8,408 bases of DNA. Source: an uncultured Gemmatimonadota bacterium. Lineage in GTDB: Bacteria > Gemmatimonadota > Gemmatimonadetes > Longimicrobiales > Gaopeijiaceae. Shown here piece by piece: positions 1-5,567 of this stretch; the stretch's first letter is position 1; the number at the start of each line of letters is the position of its first letter. The translations under genes and the position numbers were made by a program. Location of the stretch: NCBI GenBank assembly GCA_937136445.1, contig CAKZOQ010000169.1, positions 1 through 8,408 of the forward strand, in the 5' to 3' direction. The notes beneath the pieces were generated by a model. That model was not told the DNA's origin. It saw only the letters and a program-made list of their open reading frames with translations, and ran no database searches.

Positions 1-181
1 GGGGGACGAACCCGTAGTCTCCCGGATAGTGGACCGAGGAGTAGAGGAGTCGGTCCAGCCGGAGGAGCCCCGTCTCCTTGTCGAGTTCGTACTTGTTGCG
101 GGAGCCGCGGGGGATCTCGATGTAGGCGTGGATCCGGTCCGGTGGGTTGGGGCCTGGGGAGACATCGTGGGCTGGGTGCAT
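1..181 (-). CDS. ppa: Inorganic pyrophosphatase, N-terminal part (cut by window start)
   Basis: Soluble family I inorganic pyrophosphatase, which hydrolyses pyrophosphate to two phosphates in the cytoplasm and so pulls biosynthetic reactions forward. Reading the minus strand from the ATG at 181 gives 60 codons that run off the window. They include the family hallmarks IHAYIEIPRGSRNKYE near residues 17-32 and YSSVHYPGDYGFVP near residues 47-60; the Glu, Lys and Tyr residues there belong to the known active-site region. The start is the only in-frame ATG, and I see no in-frame GTG or TTG between it and position 250. It has no obvious Shine-Dalgarno sequence. The gene is divergent from the VOC gene. 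It is a housekeeping gene and probably not functionally tied to the copper cluster. The identification is confident; the rest of the gene, including the DxDxxD metal-binding motif, lies outside. Confidence 0.93.
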   Translation of the reverse strand, partial: MHPAHDVSPGPNPPDRIHAYIEIPRGSRNKYELDKETGLLRLDRLLYSSVHYPGDYGFVP

Positions 182-285
182 GGGGCAATCTGGCGGGCAC
201 CCTGGGTAGACGCCATGGTGGGCGGAGGGGAAGAGTCGGGCACCGCCGGGTGGGCGTGGGTCCAGCGGCAGGGTATCTTGCCCCG
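182..285. promoter_or_regulatory. Divergent promoter region between ppa and the VOC gene
   Basis: This 104-bp gap must hold the promoters for both divergent genes. A perfect 7-bp inverted repeat lies at its edges: GGGGCAA at 182-188 directly before the ppa ATG, and TTGCCCC at 278-284 one base before the VOC ATG. A -10-like hexamer, TATCTT (274-279), ends 6 nt before the VOC start. On the other strand CAGATT ends 5 nt before the ppa start. Neither gene has a clear ribosome-binding site, so leaderless transcripts are possible. No convincing -35 elements were seen. Confidence 0.35.
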
Positions 286-1110
286 ATGATGCCACCTCCC
301 CTCCCCCCCGACACCCGGATCGGCGCCGTCCACCTCCGGGTGGTGGACCTCGTGGCCCTCACCTCCTTCTACACGGAGGTCTTGGGCCTCCAGCTCCTGG
401 CGGAGGACGATGCGACAGTGGCGCTGGCCGCCCATCGGCTCGCCCCGCCGCTCCTCGTGCTCCACGGCGCCCACGAAGACGTTCCATCCGAGAATGGGAG
501 TCCCGGGCTCTTCCACGTAGCCTTCCGGATGCCCCGACGACAAGCGCTCTCCGGCATGCTGCGTCGTCTCCACGAACGGGGGGTACCGCTGGACGGGTTC
601 GCCGATCACAACGTCTCCGAGGCCATCTACCTCCGGGACCCCGAGGGGAACGGTCTGGAGCTCTACGCCGATCGGGATGCCGGGATCTGGCGTACCGTGG
701 ACGAGGAGATCTTCATCACCACGGAGCCCCTGGACGTGGATGGCCTGCTGGGGGCCTCGGAGGCGCCGGCGGACTTCCCCGAGGATGCCGATGTCGGGCA
801 CATTCACCTGCAGGTATCCAGCCTCTCCACGGCGGAGGCGTTCTACGTGCACCGCCTGGGCCTGGGCCTGGTCACCCGCCGGATTCGCGACGCCCTCTTC
901 CTGGCCGCCGGGAACTACCACCACCACGTCGGCGTGAATACCTGGAGGATCCGTCGCAACGCCCATCGCTCCGCCCACGGTCCCGGGCTCATCGCCTTCG
1001 AACTCGTCGTACCCGACCTCAGGGCCCGACGCAGGCTGACGGGCGGCGCCGCCGAAGGGCTTCTTCTGGACCCCGACGGGATCGGTGTGCGGGTGGTGGC
1101 GGAGCGCTGA
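286..1110 (+). CDS. Bipartite VOC-superfamily protein (CatE/YfiE-like extradiol dioxygenase or glyoxalase fold)
   Basis: A 274-aa cytoplasmic protein made of four beta-alpha-beta modules arranged as two halves. This is the layout of two-domain extradiol dioxygenase-like VOC proteins such as Bacillus CatE/YfiE. The N half carries GAVHL (H16), GLFHVAF (H77) and the hallmark RDPEGNGLELYADR (E125), a complete His-His-Glu metal triad. The C half has GHIHLQV (H174) and YHHHVGVNTW (H214). There, however, the position matching the Glu is Arg268 in GIGVRVV, so only the N half looks able to bind a catalytic metal in the classical way. Two adjacent ATGs (286 and 289) are possible starts; both are preceded by a weak purine stretch only. 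An upstream extension in this frame is GC-rich and unlike protein. The substrate cannot be told from the sequence. It converges on the small barrel gene. It may be unrelated to copper. Confidence 0.85.
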   Translation: MMPPPLPPDTRIGAVHLRVVDLVALTSFYTEVLGLQLLAEDDATVALAAHRLAPPLLVLHGAHEDVPSENGSPGLFHVAFRMPRRQALSGMLRRLHERGVPLDGFADHNVSEAIYLRDPEGNGLELYADRDAGIWRTVDEEIFITTEPLDVDGLLGASEAPADFPEDADVGHIHLQVSSLSTAEAFYVHRLGLGLVTRRIRDALFLAAGNYHHHVGVNTWRIRRNAHRSAHGPGLIAFELVVPDLRARRRLTGGAAEGLLLDPDGIGVRVVAER

Positions 1111-1129
1111 CGGCCCCTGCCGGCGTCAG
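1107..1129. terminator. Shared hairpin between convergent genes, with both stop codons in its arms
   Basis: CTGACG (1107-1112) pairs perfectly with CGTCAG (1124-1129). After a one-base bulge (G1113), CC (1114-1115) pairs with GG (1122-1123), leaving a 6-nt loop. The TGA of the VOC gene (1108-1110) lies in the left arm. The TGA of the minus-strand barrel gene (1126-1128, complement) lies in the right arm. Because it is symmetric it can fold in either transcript. No T-tract follows on either side, so it would be an incomplete intrinsic terminator or a 3'-end stabiliser. Confidence 0.45.
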
Positions 1130-1689
1130 TCGTCCGAGCCCCAGCCCCAGAGCGGCAGGTTCACACCGAAGGTGAAGACCCGGGGGTCGACGGGCGTGTC
1201 CATGAAGACCCAACGGCCCTCGAGTTGCACCCCGAGAGGCACCCCCTGGAAGCGACCCCGCGTGACGAGTCCCAGCACCAGGTTCGCGCCGGTGCGGGTT
1301 TCCCGGTCCAGCTCCTCGAAGATGCCGTTGCGCACCGCAAGCCCGACGCCGCCGAAGAGCCCCCCGGAGCGCCCGCCGGTGACCCAGACGGCGTCGGCGT
1401 GGACCTGGTATTCCCGGAGTCCGTCCAGGAAGACCACGTCCCCGCTGGGCACCAGCTCCACCTGGCCCCCCGGCAGGACGGGAATGCGGAGCTGGCCGCC
1501 GAGGACCGTCGCCTGGGCGTTGTCGTCGTAGCCGAAGCGGATGCCGGCCTGGGGAGCGGCCCACCCCGCGTTTCCTCGCTGGGCCGATCCGGGCTCCGGG
1601 GACCCCATGACCAGCGCCAGCAACAAGGCGAGAAGCATGGGGAGCCGGAACCCGCATGCGGAGGTGGTGGGACCAGGGGATGCGCGCAT
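1126..1689 (-). CDS. Small exported beta-barrel-like protein, function unknown
   Basis: A 187-aa protein with an N-terminal signal peptide: an Arg-containing n-region, a hydrophobic core MLLALLLALVMG (residues 18-29), and a plausible cleavage site after GSA (residue 36). The mature part is rich in Gly and in alternating hydrophobic/polar stretches, for example QAGIRFGYDD, GGVGLAVR and GVQLEGRWVFMD. These look like amphipathic beta-strands of a small outer-membrane barrel or a periplasmic beta-sandwich. It contains no recognisable catalytic motif. Its end, LPLWGWGSDD, lacks the terminal aromatic residue typical of BAM-inserted barrels. The ATG at 1689 is preferred because GAGG lies about 9 nt upstream, inside the end of the universal stress gene. 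The ATG at 1638 (M18) lacks such a site. It starts 4 nt after the usp stop codon, so the two are probably cotranscribed and perhaps translationally coupled. I do not recognise the family. Confidence 0.7.
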   Translation of the reverse strand: MRASPGPTTSACGFRLPMLLALLLALVMGSPEPGSAQRGNAGWAAPQAGIRFGYDDNAQATVLGGQLRIPVLPGGQVELVPSGDVVFLDGLREYQVHADAVWVTGGRSGGLFGGVGLAVRNGIFEELDRETRTGANLVLGLVTRGRFQGVPLGVQLEGRWVFMDTPVDPRVFTFGVNLPLWGWGSDD

Positions 1690-1693
1690 GGGG

Positions 1694-2599
1694 TCAGTCC
1701 TCGAGGCCGCGATAGACGAGTACGGGCATGTGGGAACCCCGGATCACCTTGTCGGCGGTGCTTCCCAGGAAGGCCCGGCTGAGGCCGCGTCGCCCGTGGG
1801 TGGCCATGGCGATGAGGTCACACTCCTCCCCCTGGGCTACCTGAAGGATCCCGTGCGCCGGCTGGGCGTCCACCAGGGTGCCGGTGGTGATGGTGAGCCC
1901 CTTGCCTCGGAGCTCCTCCGCCTGTCGGTCGAGATACGCCTCGGCGTCCCGCTCGGCTTCCTCCACCAGCCCCCGGTTCATCTGGACCGTATGGGGCAGG
2001 TAGGGACTGGCCAGGTCCATGGGGTAGGGGACCACCCGAAGCAGATGGTAGGCGGCGCCGAAGAGCCCGCCGAGCTTGAGGGCGTGCTGCAGCACCTCTT
2101 CCGAAAGCTCGGTGCCGTCCAGGGGCACCAGAACCCGGAGGATGCCTTCGGCTTCTTCCTCCTCCTCTTCCTCGTCGGTCGTGTCCTCGGGCCGCACCAT
2201 GAGGACCGGGACGTCACTCTTGTGCAGGAAGGCATCGGCCACGCTGCCCAGCCATGCCCGGGAGAGCATCCCGCGTCCATGGGTGGCCATGACGAGGAGG
2301 TCCCCACCCACCGAACGGACTTCGTCCTGGAGGCTCGGCACCACCGGACCCGTCCGAAGGGCCGTGGTGACCGGTCCGCCGGCACGATCCTCCACCTCGT
2401 CCATCACCTCGTCGAGGTAGCGACGGGACCACTCGGAGGCCGCCGACTCCCACTCGTCGTAGGCGAAGGCAGGCACCGGCTCGTGCACGGTGACGAGGTG
2501 CAGCGAAGCGTCCGTCCGCCGACTCAGCTCGAGGGCGAGGGGAAGGGCGGATTCTGCGAAACGGGATCCGTCGAGGGGGACGACGATCTGTCCGTACAC
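1694..2599 (-). CDS. Tandem universal stress protein (two UspA domains)
   Basis: A 301-aa cytoplasmic protein with two Usp domains. Domain 1 (about 2-137) starts QIVVPLDGS and holds THGRGMLSRAWLGS (106-119). Domain 2 (about 154-297) starts LRVLVPLDGT and holds THGRRGLSRAFLGS (267-280). Both match the ATP-binding pattern G-9x-G-S. In each, the first Gly of the full G-2x-G-9x-G(S/T) motif is replaced by Ala (A105, A266), which is common in the family. The two domains are joined by an acidic linker with seven consecutive Glu (about 139-152). Tandem Usps typically bind nucleotide and act in stress survival; the specific role here is unknown. The start is GTG at 2599, fixed by a perfect AGGAGG 4 nt upstream. 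The gene lies downstream of the DUF411 gene in the same direction (146-bp gap) and 4 nt ahead of the barrel gene. Confidence 0.93.
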   Translation of the reverse strand: MYGQIVVPLDGSRFAESALPLALELSRRTDASLHLVTVHEPVPAFAYDEWESAASEWSRRYLDEVMDEVEDRAGGPVTTALRTGPVVPSLQDEVRSVGGDLLVMATHGRGMLSRAWLGSVADAFLHKSDVPVLMVRPEDTTDEEEEEEEAEGILRVLVPLDGTELSEEVLQHALKLGGLFGAAYHLLRVVPYPMDLASPYLPHTVQMNRGLVEEAERDAEAYLDRQAEELRGKGLTITTGTLVDAQPAHGILQVAQGEECDLIAMATHGRRGLSRAFLGSTADKVIRGSHMPVLVYRGLED

Positions 2600-2603
2600 G
2601 TTG

Positions 2604-2609
2604 CCTCCT
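2604..2609 (-). promoter_or_regulatory. Strong Shine-Dalgarno of the universal stress gene
   Basis: The minus strand reads AGGAGG followed by CAAC and then GTG (2599-2597). This site decides the GTG start. The nearby upstream ATG (2615-2613) is out of frame with the gene. Confidence 0.8.
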
Positions 2610-2687
2610 GATCATGGGACCGGGGCACGGCAGGAGATCCGCCAAACCCGGCTCCGGGTACGCGGCGACGACTATTCCAACACCCCA

Positions 2688-2716
2688 AATCTAGCGGAAA
2701 CCGCGCCGTGGTTCAG
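2688..2716 (-). promoter_or_regulatory. Candidate sigma70-like promoter for the usp-barrel pair
   Basis: In the 146-bp gap between the DUF411 stop and the usp start, the local base composition drops in GC around 2668-2700. On the minus strand TAGATT (2693-2688) fits the -10 pattern TANNNT. CTGAAC lies 17 bp upstream (2716-2711) as a weak -35 with three of six consensus bases. Transcription would begin about 75-80 nt before the GTG. A small inverted repeat, ACCCGG/CCGGGT (2646-2659, 2-nt loop), would fall in the leader. This is only pattern matching. Confidence 0.25.
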
Positions 2717-2745
2717 CCCGGCCGCGGGTGTCGAACAGGACGCGG

Positions 2746-3276
2746 TCAGGGGCCCCGCGGGTCCACCTCGGCGAAGGTCGCCCGGTCCCCGTCGGCGGTG
2801 AACGCCTGGACGGTGTAGGCCTCCGGATTCGGTCCTTCCATGCCCGGAGAGCCGATGGGCATGCCGGGGACCGCGATCCCGGCCACGGCGGGCCGTTCGG
2901 CCAGGAGTCGCTTCACCACGTCGGCGGGGATGTGCCCTTCCACCACGTAGCCGTCGATGAGGGCCGTGTGGCAGGAGGTGAGGTCGGTGGGGACTCCGGC
3001 GTCGATCTTCACCGACATGAGATCCCGGACATCCCGGGCCTCCACGTCGAAGCCCGCCTCCCGGAGGTGCTCCACCCACCCGTTGCAGCAGCCACAGCTC
3101 GGCGTCTTGTACACGACAACGTGCGGCAGCTCCTCCAGAGAAGCGACCGAAGCCGCGGCCGGTGGCTCGGACCCGAGAGCAGAGCCCGTTGATTCCCCCT
3201 GCGCCGGCGGAAGTTCGGAGCCTCCGCAGGCCGTGAGGAGGAGGACGGAGACCAGGGGTAGCAGACGTGAGATCAT
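2746..3276 (-). CDS. DUF411 (CopG-type) copper-binding lipoprotein
   Basis: A 176-aa lipoprotein. MISRLLPLVSVLLLTAC is a lipoprotein signal with an LTAC lipobox (Cys17). A Ser/Gly/Pro-rich tether (18-45) leads to a DUF411 thioredoxin-like domain. The domain shows VVVYKTPSCGCCNGW (Cys61, Cys63, Cys64), TSCHT (Cys102, His103) and the conserved tail GIAVPGMPIGSPGMEG (Met139, Met146). Characterised DUF411 proteins of the CopG group bind copper through these cysteines, and they often sit beside CopA/CopB genes, as here. It is expected on the periplasmic face of a membrane. The ATG at 3276 fits the signal peptide exactly, but it lacks a clear ribosome-binding site. The same frame is open upstream through the ATPase remnant, so a longer product cannot be fully excluded, although it would bury the lipobox. 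The gene is divergent from the oxidase operon. Confidence 0.9.
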   Translation of the reverse strand: MISRLLPLVSVLLLTACGGSELPPAQGESTGSALGSEPPAAASVASLEELPHVVVYKTPSCGCCNGWVEHLREAGFDVEARDVRDLMSVKIDAGVPTDLTSCHTALIDGYVVEGHIPADVVKRLLAERPAVAGIAVPGMPIGSPGMEGPNPEAYTVQAFTADGDRATFAEVDPRGP

Positions 3277-3388
3277 GAGGGCTGTGGTCCAGAGATGTTG
3301 GGTCTTGGGGCATGCTCCGCCCGACGTACCCTGCTCGGGGAGGAAGCGGTCCCTACGGGCTGGGTGCCAGGAGTCGCCGCTCCGGTTC

Positions 3389-3412
3389 CTCGGAGAAGGC
3401 GAGATCTCCGAG
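3389..3412. repeat. Perfect 8-8-8 inverted repeat upstream of the DUF411 gene
   Basis: CTCGGAGA (3389-3396) and TCTCCGAG (3405-3412) are exact reverse complements separated by 8 bases. The repeat lies about 110 bp upstream of the DUF411 start, exactly where ATPase similarity ends. It could be an operator for a dimeric regulator, an RNA hairpin, or a scar or hot spot of the deletion that removed the ATPase gene. Confidence 0.4.
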
Positions 3413-3558
3413 ACGGGCACCTCCTCGGTCTTCCCGTCCACGATGCGCGTGGCGATGTCGGGAAGGAGCTTGGCGAGCTCCTTCAGGGCGCCCTGGGCCT
3501 GGGAGATGGAGCGCATCTCGATCCAGTGGCCCAGGAGCATGATGGTGACCAGGGTGCC
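3403..3558 (-). pseudogene. Remnant of a P1B-type (CopB-like) copper-transporting ATPase
   Basis: Fifty-two minus-strand codons encode a stretch starting GTLVTIMLLGHWIEMRSISQ and ending KTEEVPVSEI. This is the conserved segment of CopB-type heavy-metal P1B ATPases that runs from the end of a transmembrane helix through the linker into the start of the actuator domain. Upstream of it (codons from about 3633) and downstream (after 3403) the translation loses all resemblance to the family. The TGE loop, CPC/CPH metal site, DKTGT phosphorylation site and nucleotide-binding domain are all absent. An intact enzyme is about 650-800 residues, so well over 90 per cent is missing. It is best read as the fossil of a deleted Cu-ATPase gene in a copper cluster. 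The remnant frame happens to stay open into the DUF411 gene. Confidence 0.85.
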
Positions 3559-3683
3559 TCGGGCCCCGATTCTGAAGGACTCGGTTCGGTCTCCTCCGAG
3601 GCACGCATGAAGAAGTCTTAATCGTGGCTTCACCGGAGGTTCATCGGCAGCCCGTCATGTTCCGACTCCATTCCCAGGCATCC

Positions 3684-3687
3684 GGAG
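3684..3687 (+). promoter_or_regulatory. Ribosome-binding site choosing the oxidase start
   Basis: GGAG ends 5 nt before the ATG at 3693. The earlier in-frame starts are a GTG at 3624 and an ATG at 3657. They have no well-placed site; the nearest GGAGG (3636-3639 region) is about 17 nt from 3657. The ATG at 3693 also gives a Tat signal peptide of normal length. Confidence 0.6.
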
Positions 3688-3692
3688 ACCAC

Positions 3693-5567
3693 ATGGCGCA
3701 GAAAGGACCCTACGAAACCGCTCCCGTCGGGCCGGCCGACTGCTCGGGGCTCTCCCGCCGCGACTTCCTCCGATACGGTGGGGCGGCGGGTGCCGTGGTG
3801 GGCGTGGAGCGTCTCCTGCCCCGTTGGATCCTACCCGACGGGCTCCCCTCCCGCCGGGACCCCGGAGTCTTGGACGGGAGCGCCGGGCCGGTGGACCTGG
3901 TCATCGGGAAGACGGAGATCGGGATCGGCGGGCGTAGCGGTGCCGCCATCACCATCAACGGCACGGTCCCGGGTCCACTCATTCGCTTCCGGGAGGGGGA
4001 TGAGGCCGTGCTGCGGGTGACGAACACGCTGGACGAGGACACCTCCATCCACTGGCACGGGATCATCCTGCCCAACGGGATGGACGGGGTGCCGCAGGTG
4101 AATTTCCCCGGGATTCGCCCCGGCGAGACCTTTATCTACCGATACCCGGTGGAGCAGTTCGGCACCTACTGGTACCACAGCCACTCCGGACTCCAGGAGC
4201 AACTCGGCCACTACGCCCCCCTCGTCATCGATCCGATGGGCGAGGAGCCCGAGCCCTTCGACCGGGAGCACGTCGTCCTGCTCTCCGACTGGACCTTCGA
4301 GAATCCATACCGGCTCCTCGGGAAGCTCAAGAAGCACCCGGACTACTACAACTTCGGCAAACGGACCGTCTTCGACTTCTTCCGGGACGCCGCGCAGGAC
4401 GGGCTCGGCGCGACCATCCAGGACCGCATGGCGTGGGGACGCATGCGCATGATGCCCTCGGACATCTCGGACATCACCGCGGCCACCTACACCTACCTCT
4501 TCAACGGCCTGGGGCCCGACGCCAACTGGACCGGCCTGTTCGAGCCCGGGGAGCGCGTGCGGATCCGGTTCGTGAACGCCTCCGCCGCCACCTTCTTCGA
4601 CATCCGCATTCCCGGACTCCCCATGACCGTCGTCCAGACCGACGGCCAGCACGTCCGCCCGGTGGAGACCGACGAGTTCCGCCTCCCCATCGCCAAGACC
4701 GTGGACGTGATCGTGGAGCCCCCGGAGGACCGGGCCTACACCATCTTCGCCGAATCCATGGGTCGAGGCGGGTACGCTCGTGGAACGCTGGCGCCCCGGG
4801 AGGGCATGGAGGCCGCCGTACCGGAGCTGCGGCCTCGCCACGAGCTGACCATGGCGGACATGGGCATGGCCGGCCACGGCGAGATGGGCGGCACGGAGCA
4901 CGGCGGCATGGGCCACGAAGGAATGGGTCACGCCGCGGACCACGGGGGGATGGGGATGGAGCGGTCTGGTCTCCTCCCGCCGGGCACGATCCCCGAGGAC
5001 ACCATGCACGGCCCGGACGAGCATGGACCGGGCTCCGCCGGCGTGGCGATGATGGCCACCAGCCGCCTGGGCGACCCCGGGAACGGGCTGGGTGACGACG
5101 GCTGGCGCGTCCTGACCTACATGGACCTCGAAGCCCGGGAGCCCTGGCCCGACTTCCGACCGCCGGACCGGGAGATCGAGCTCCACCTCACCGGCAACAT
5201 GGAGCGCTACTGGTGGTCCATCGACGGGGTGGAGTTCAGCGACGCCGAGCCCATCCGGCTGGAGTACGGGGAGCGCATCCGTCTCACCATGATCAACGAC
5301 ACCATGATGAGCCACCCGATGCACCTCCACGGCATGTGGATGTACCTGGAGAACGGGAAGGGGGATCGGGTGCCAAGGATCCACACCATGGAGGTGAAGC
5401 CTGCCGAGAAGGTCTCGCTCCTCGTGGACGCCGACGCCCTGGGACCGTGGGCCTTCCACTGCCACGTCCTCTATCACATGGACGCCGGGATGTTCAGGGT
5501 CGTGGAGGTCTCGGACGTCGCCACCGCCGAGGACGCGGACGGAATGGACGGGGCGACCCACGGATGA
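3693..5567 (+). CDS. copA: Tat-exported multicopper oxidase, CopA/PcoA type
   Basis: A 624-aa periplasmic multicopper oxidase that probably oxidises Cu(I) to less toxic Cu(II) with reduction of O2 to water. The Tat signal SRRDFL (21-26) precedes a short hydrophobic stretch. All four copper motifs are intact: HWHG (120-123), YHSH (162-164 for HSH), HPMHLHG (541-547), and HCHVLYHMDAGM (589-600), which carries the type 1 Cys590 and axial Met600. A Met/His/Gly-rich insert (about 387-454, with repeats like GHEGMGH and HGGMGM) lies between the second and third cupredoxin domains; such loops bind extra Cu(I) in PcoA and CueO. Length fits CopA of Gram-negative copper operons. The stop codon overlaps the copB ATG (ATGA), so the two are translationally coupled. 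The symbol denotes the oxidase CopA, not the ATPase that shares this name. Confidence 0.96.
   Translation: MAQKGPYETAPVGPADCSGLSRRDFLRYGGAAGAVVGVERLLPRWILPDGLPSRRDPGVLDGSAGPVDLVIGKTEIGIGGRSGAAITINGTVPGPLIRFREGDEAVLRVTNTLDEDTSIHWHGIILPNGMDGVPQVNFPGIRPGETFIYRYPVEQFGTYWYHSHSGLQEQLGHYAPLVIDPMGEEPEPFDREHVVLLSDWTFENPYRLLGKLKKHPDYYNFGKRTVFDFFRDAAQDGLGATIQDRMAWGRMRMMPSDISDITAATYTYLFNGLGPDANWTGLFEPGERVRIRFVNASAATFFDIRIPGLPMTVVQTDGQHVRPVETDEFRLPIAKTVDVIVEPPEDRAYTIFAESMGRGGYARGTLAPREGMEAAVPELRPRHELTMADMGMAGHGEMGGTEHGGMGHEGMGHAADHGGMGMERSGLLPPGTIPEDTMHGPDEHGPGSAGVAMMATSRLGDPGNGLGDDGWRVLTYMDLEAREPWPDFRPPDREIELHLTGNMERYWWSIDGVEFSDAEPIRLEYGERIRLTMINDTMMSHPMHLHGMWMYLENGKGDRVPRIHTMEVKPAEKVSLLVDADALGPWAFHCHVLYHMDAGMFRVVEVSDVATAEDADGMDGATHG

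Larger units (their letters stand above)
3277..3692. other. 416-bp divergent region holding an ATPase remnant and the copper operon promoters
   Basis: No intact gene lies here. It contains the 52-codon P1B-ATPase remnant, a 24-bp inverted repeat at 3389-3412, and a 7-bp direct repeat CTCCGAG at 3406-3412 and 3594-3600 that brackets the remnant. A locally AT-richer spot holds CTTAAT (3617-3622), which matches four of six bases of TATAAT but has no good -35. Promoters for both the DUF411 gene and the oxidase operon must be in or near this stretch. I found no clear CueR- or CopR-type operator by eye. Confidence 0.5.

Noticed and set aside
142..285. Upstream extension of the VOC gene to the GTG/ATG-like start at 142
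   Set aside because: It would overlap the ppa start region and add a Gly/Arg-rich stretch unlike the family; the double ATG at 286/289 precedes the conserved domain directly.
1541..2611. Plus-strand open frame of about 356 codons opposite the universal stress gene
   Set aside because: The minus strand has two clear Usp domains and a perfect AGGAGG; the plus-strand product has no recognisable features.
3624..3692. Earlier starts for the oxidase (GTG 3624, ATG 3657)
   Set aside because: They lack a properly spaced ribosome-binding site and would lengthen the n-region of the Tat signal to over 40 residues; the ATG at 3693 has GGAG at 5 nt.
4851..5054. Met/His-rich repeats considered as a DNA repeat array
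   Set aside because: The periodicity follows the codons for Gly, Met and His and is imperfect at DNA level, so it is a protein feature rather than a tandem or CRISPR repeat.
3831..5561. Long minus-strand open frame (about 576 codons) antisense to the multicopper oxidase
   Set aside because: The plus strand encodes an oxidase with all four copper motifs. The antisense translation is rich in His, Val, Gly and Pro without domain structure, a normal mirror effect of GC-biased codon use.
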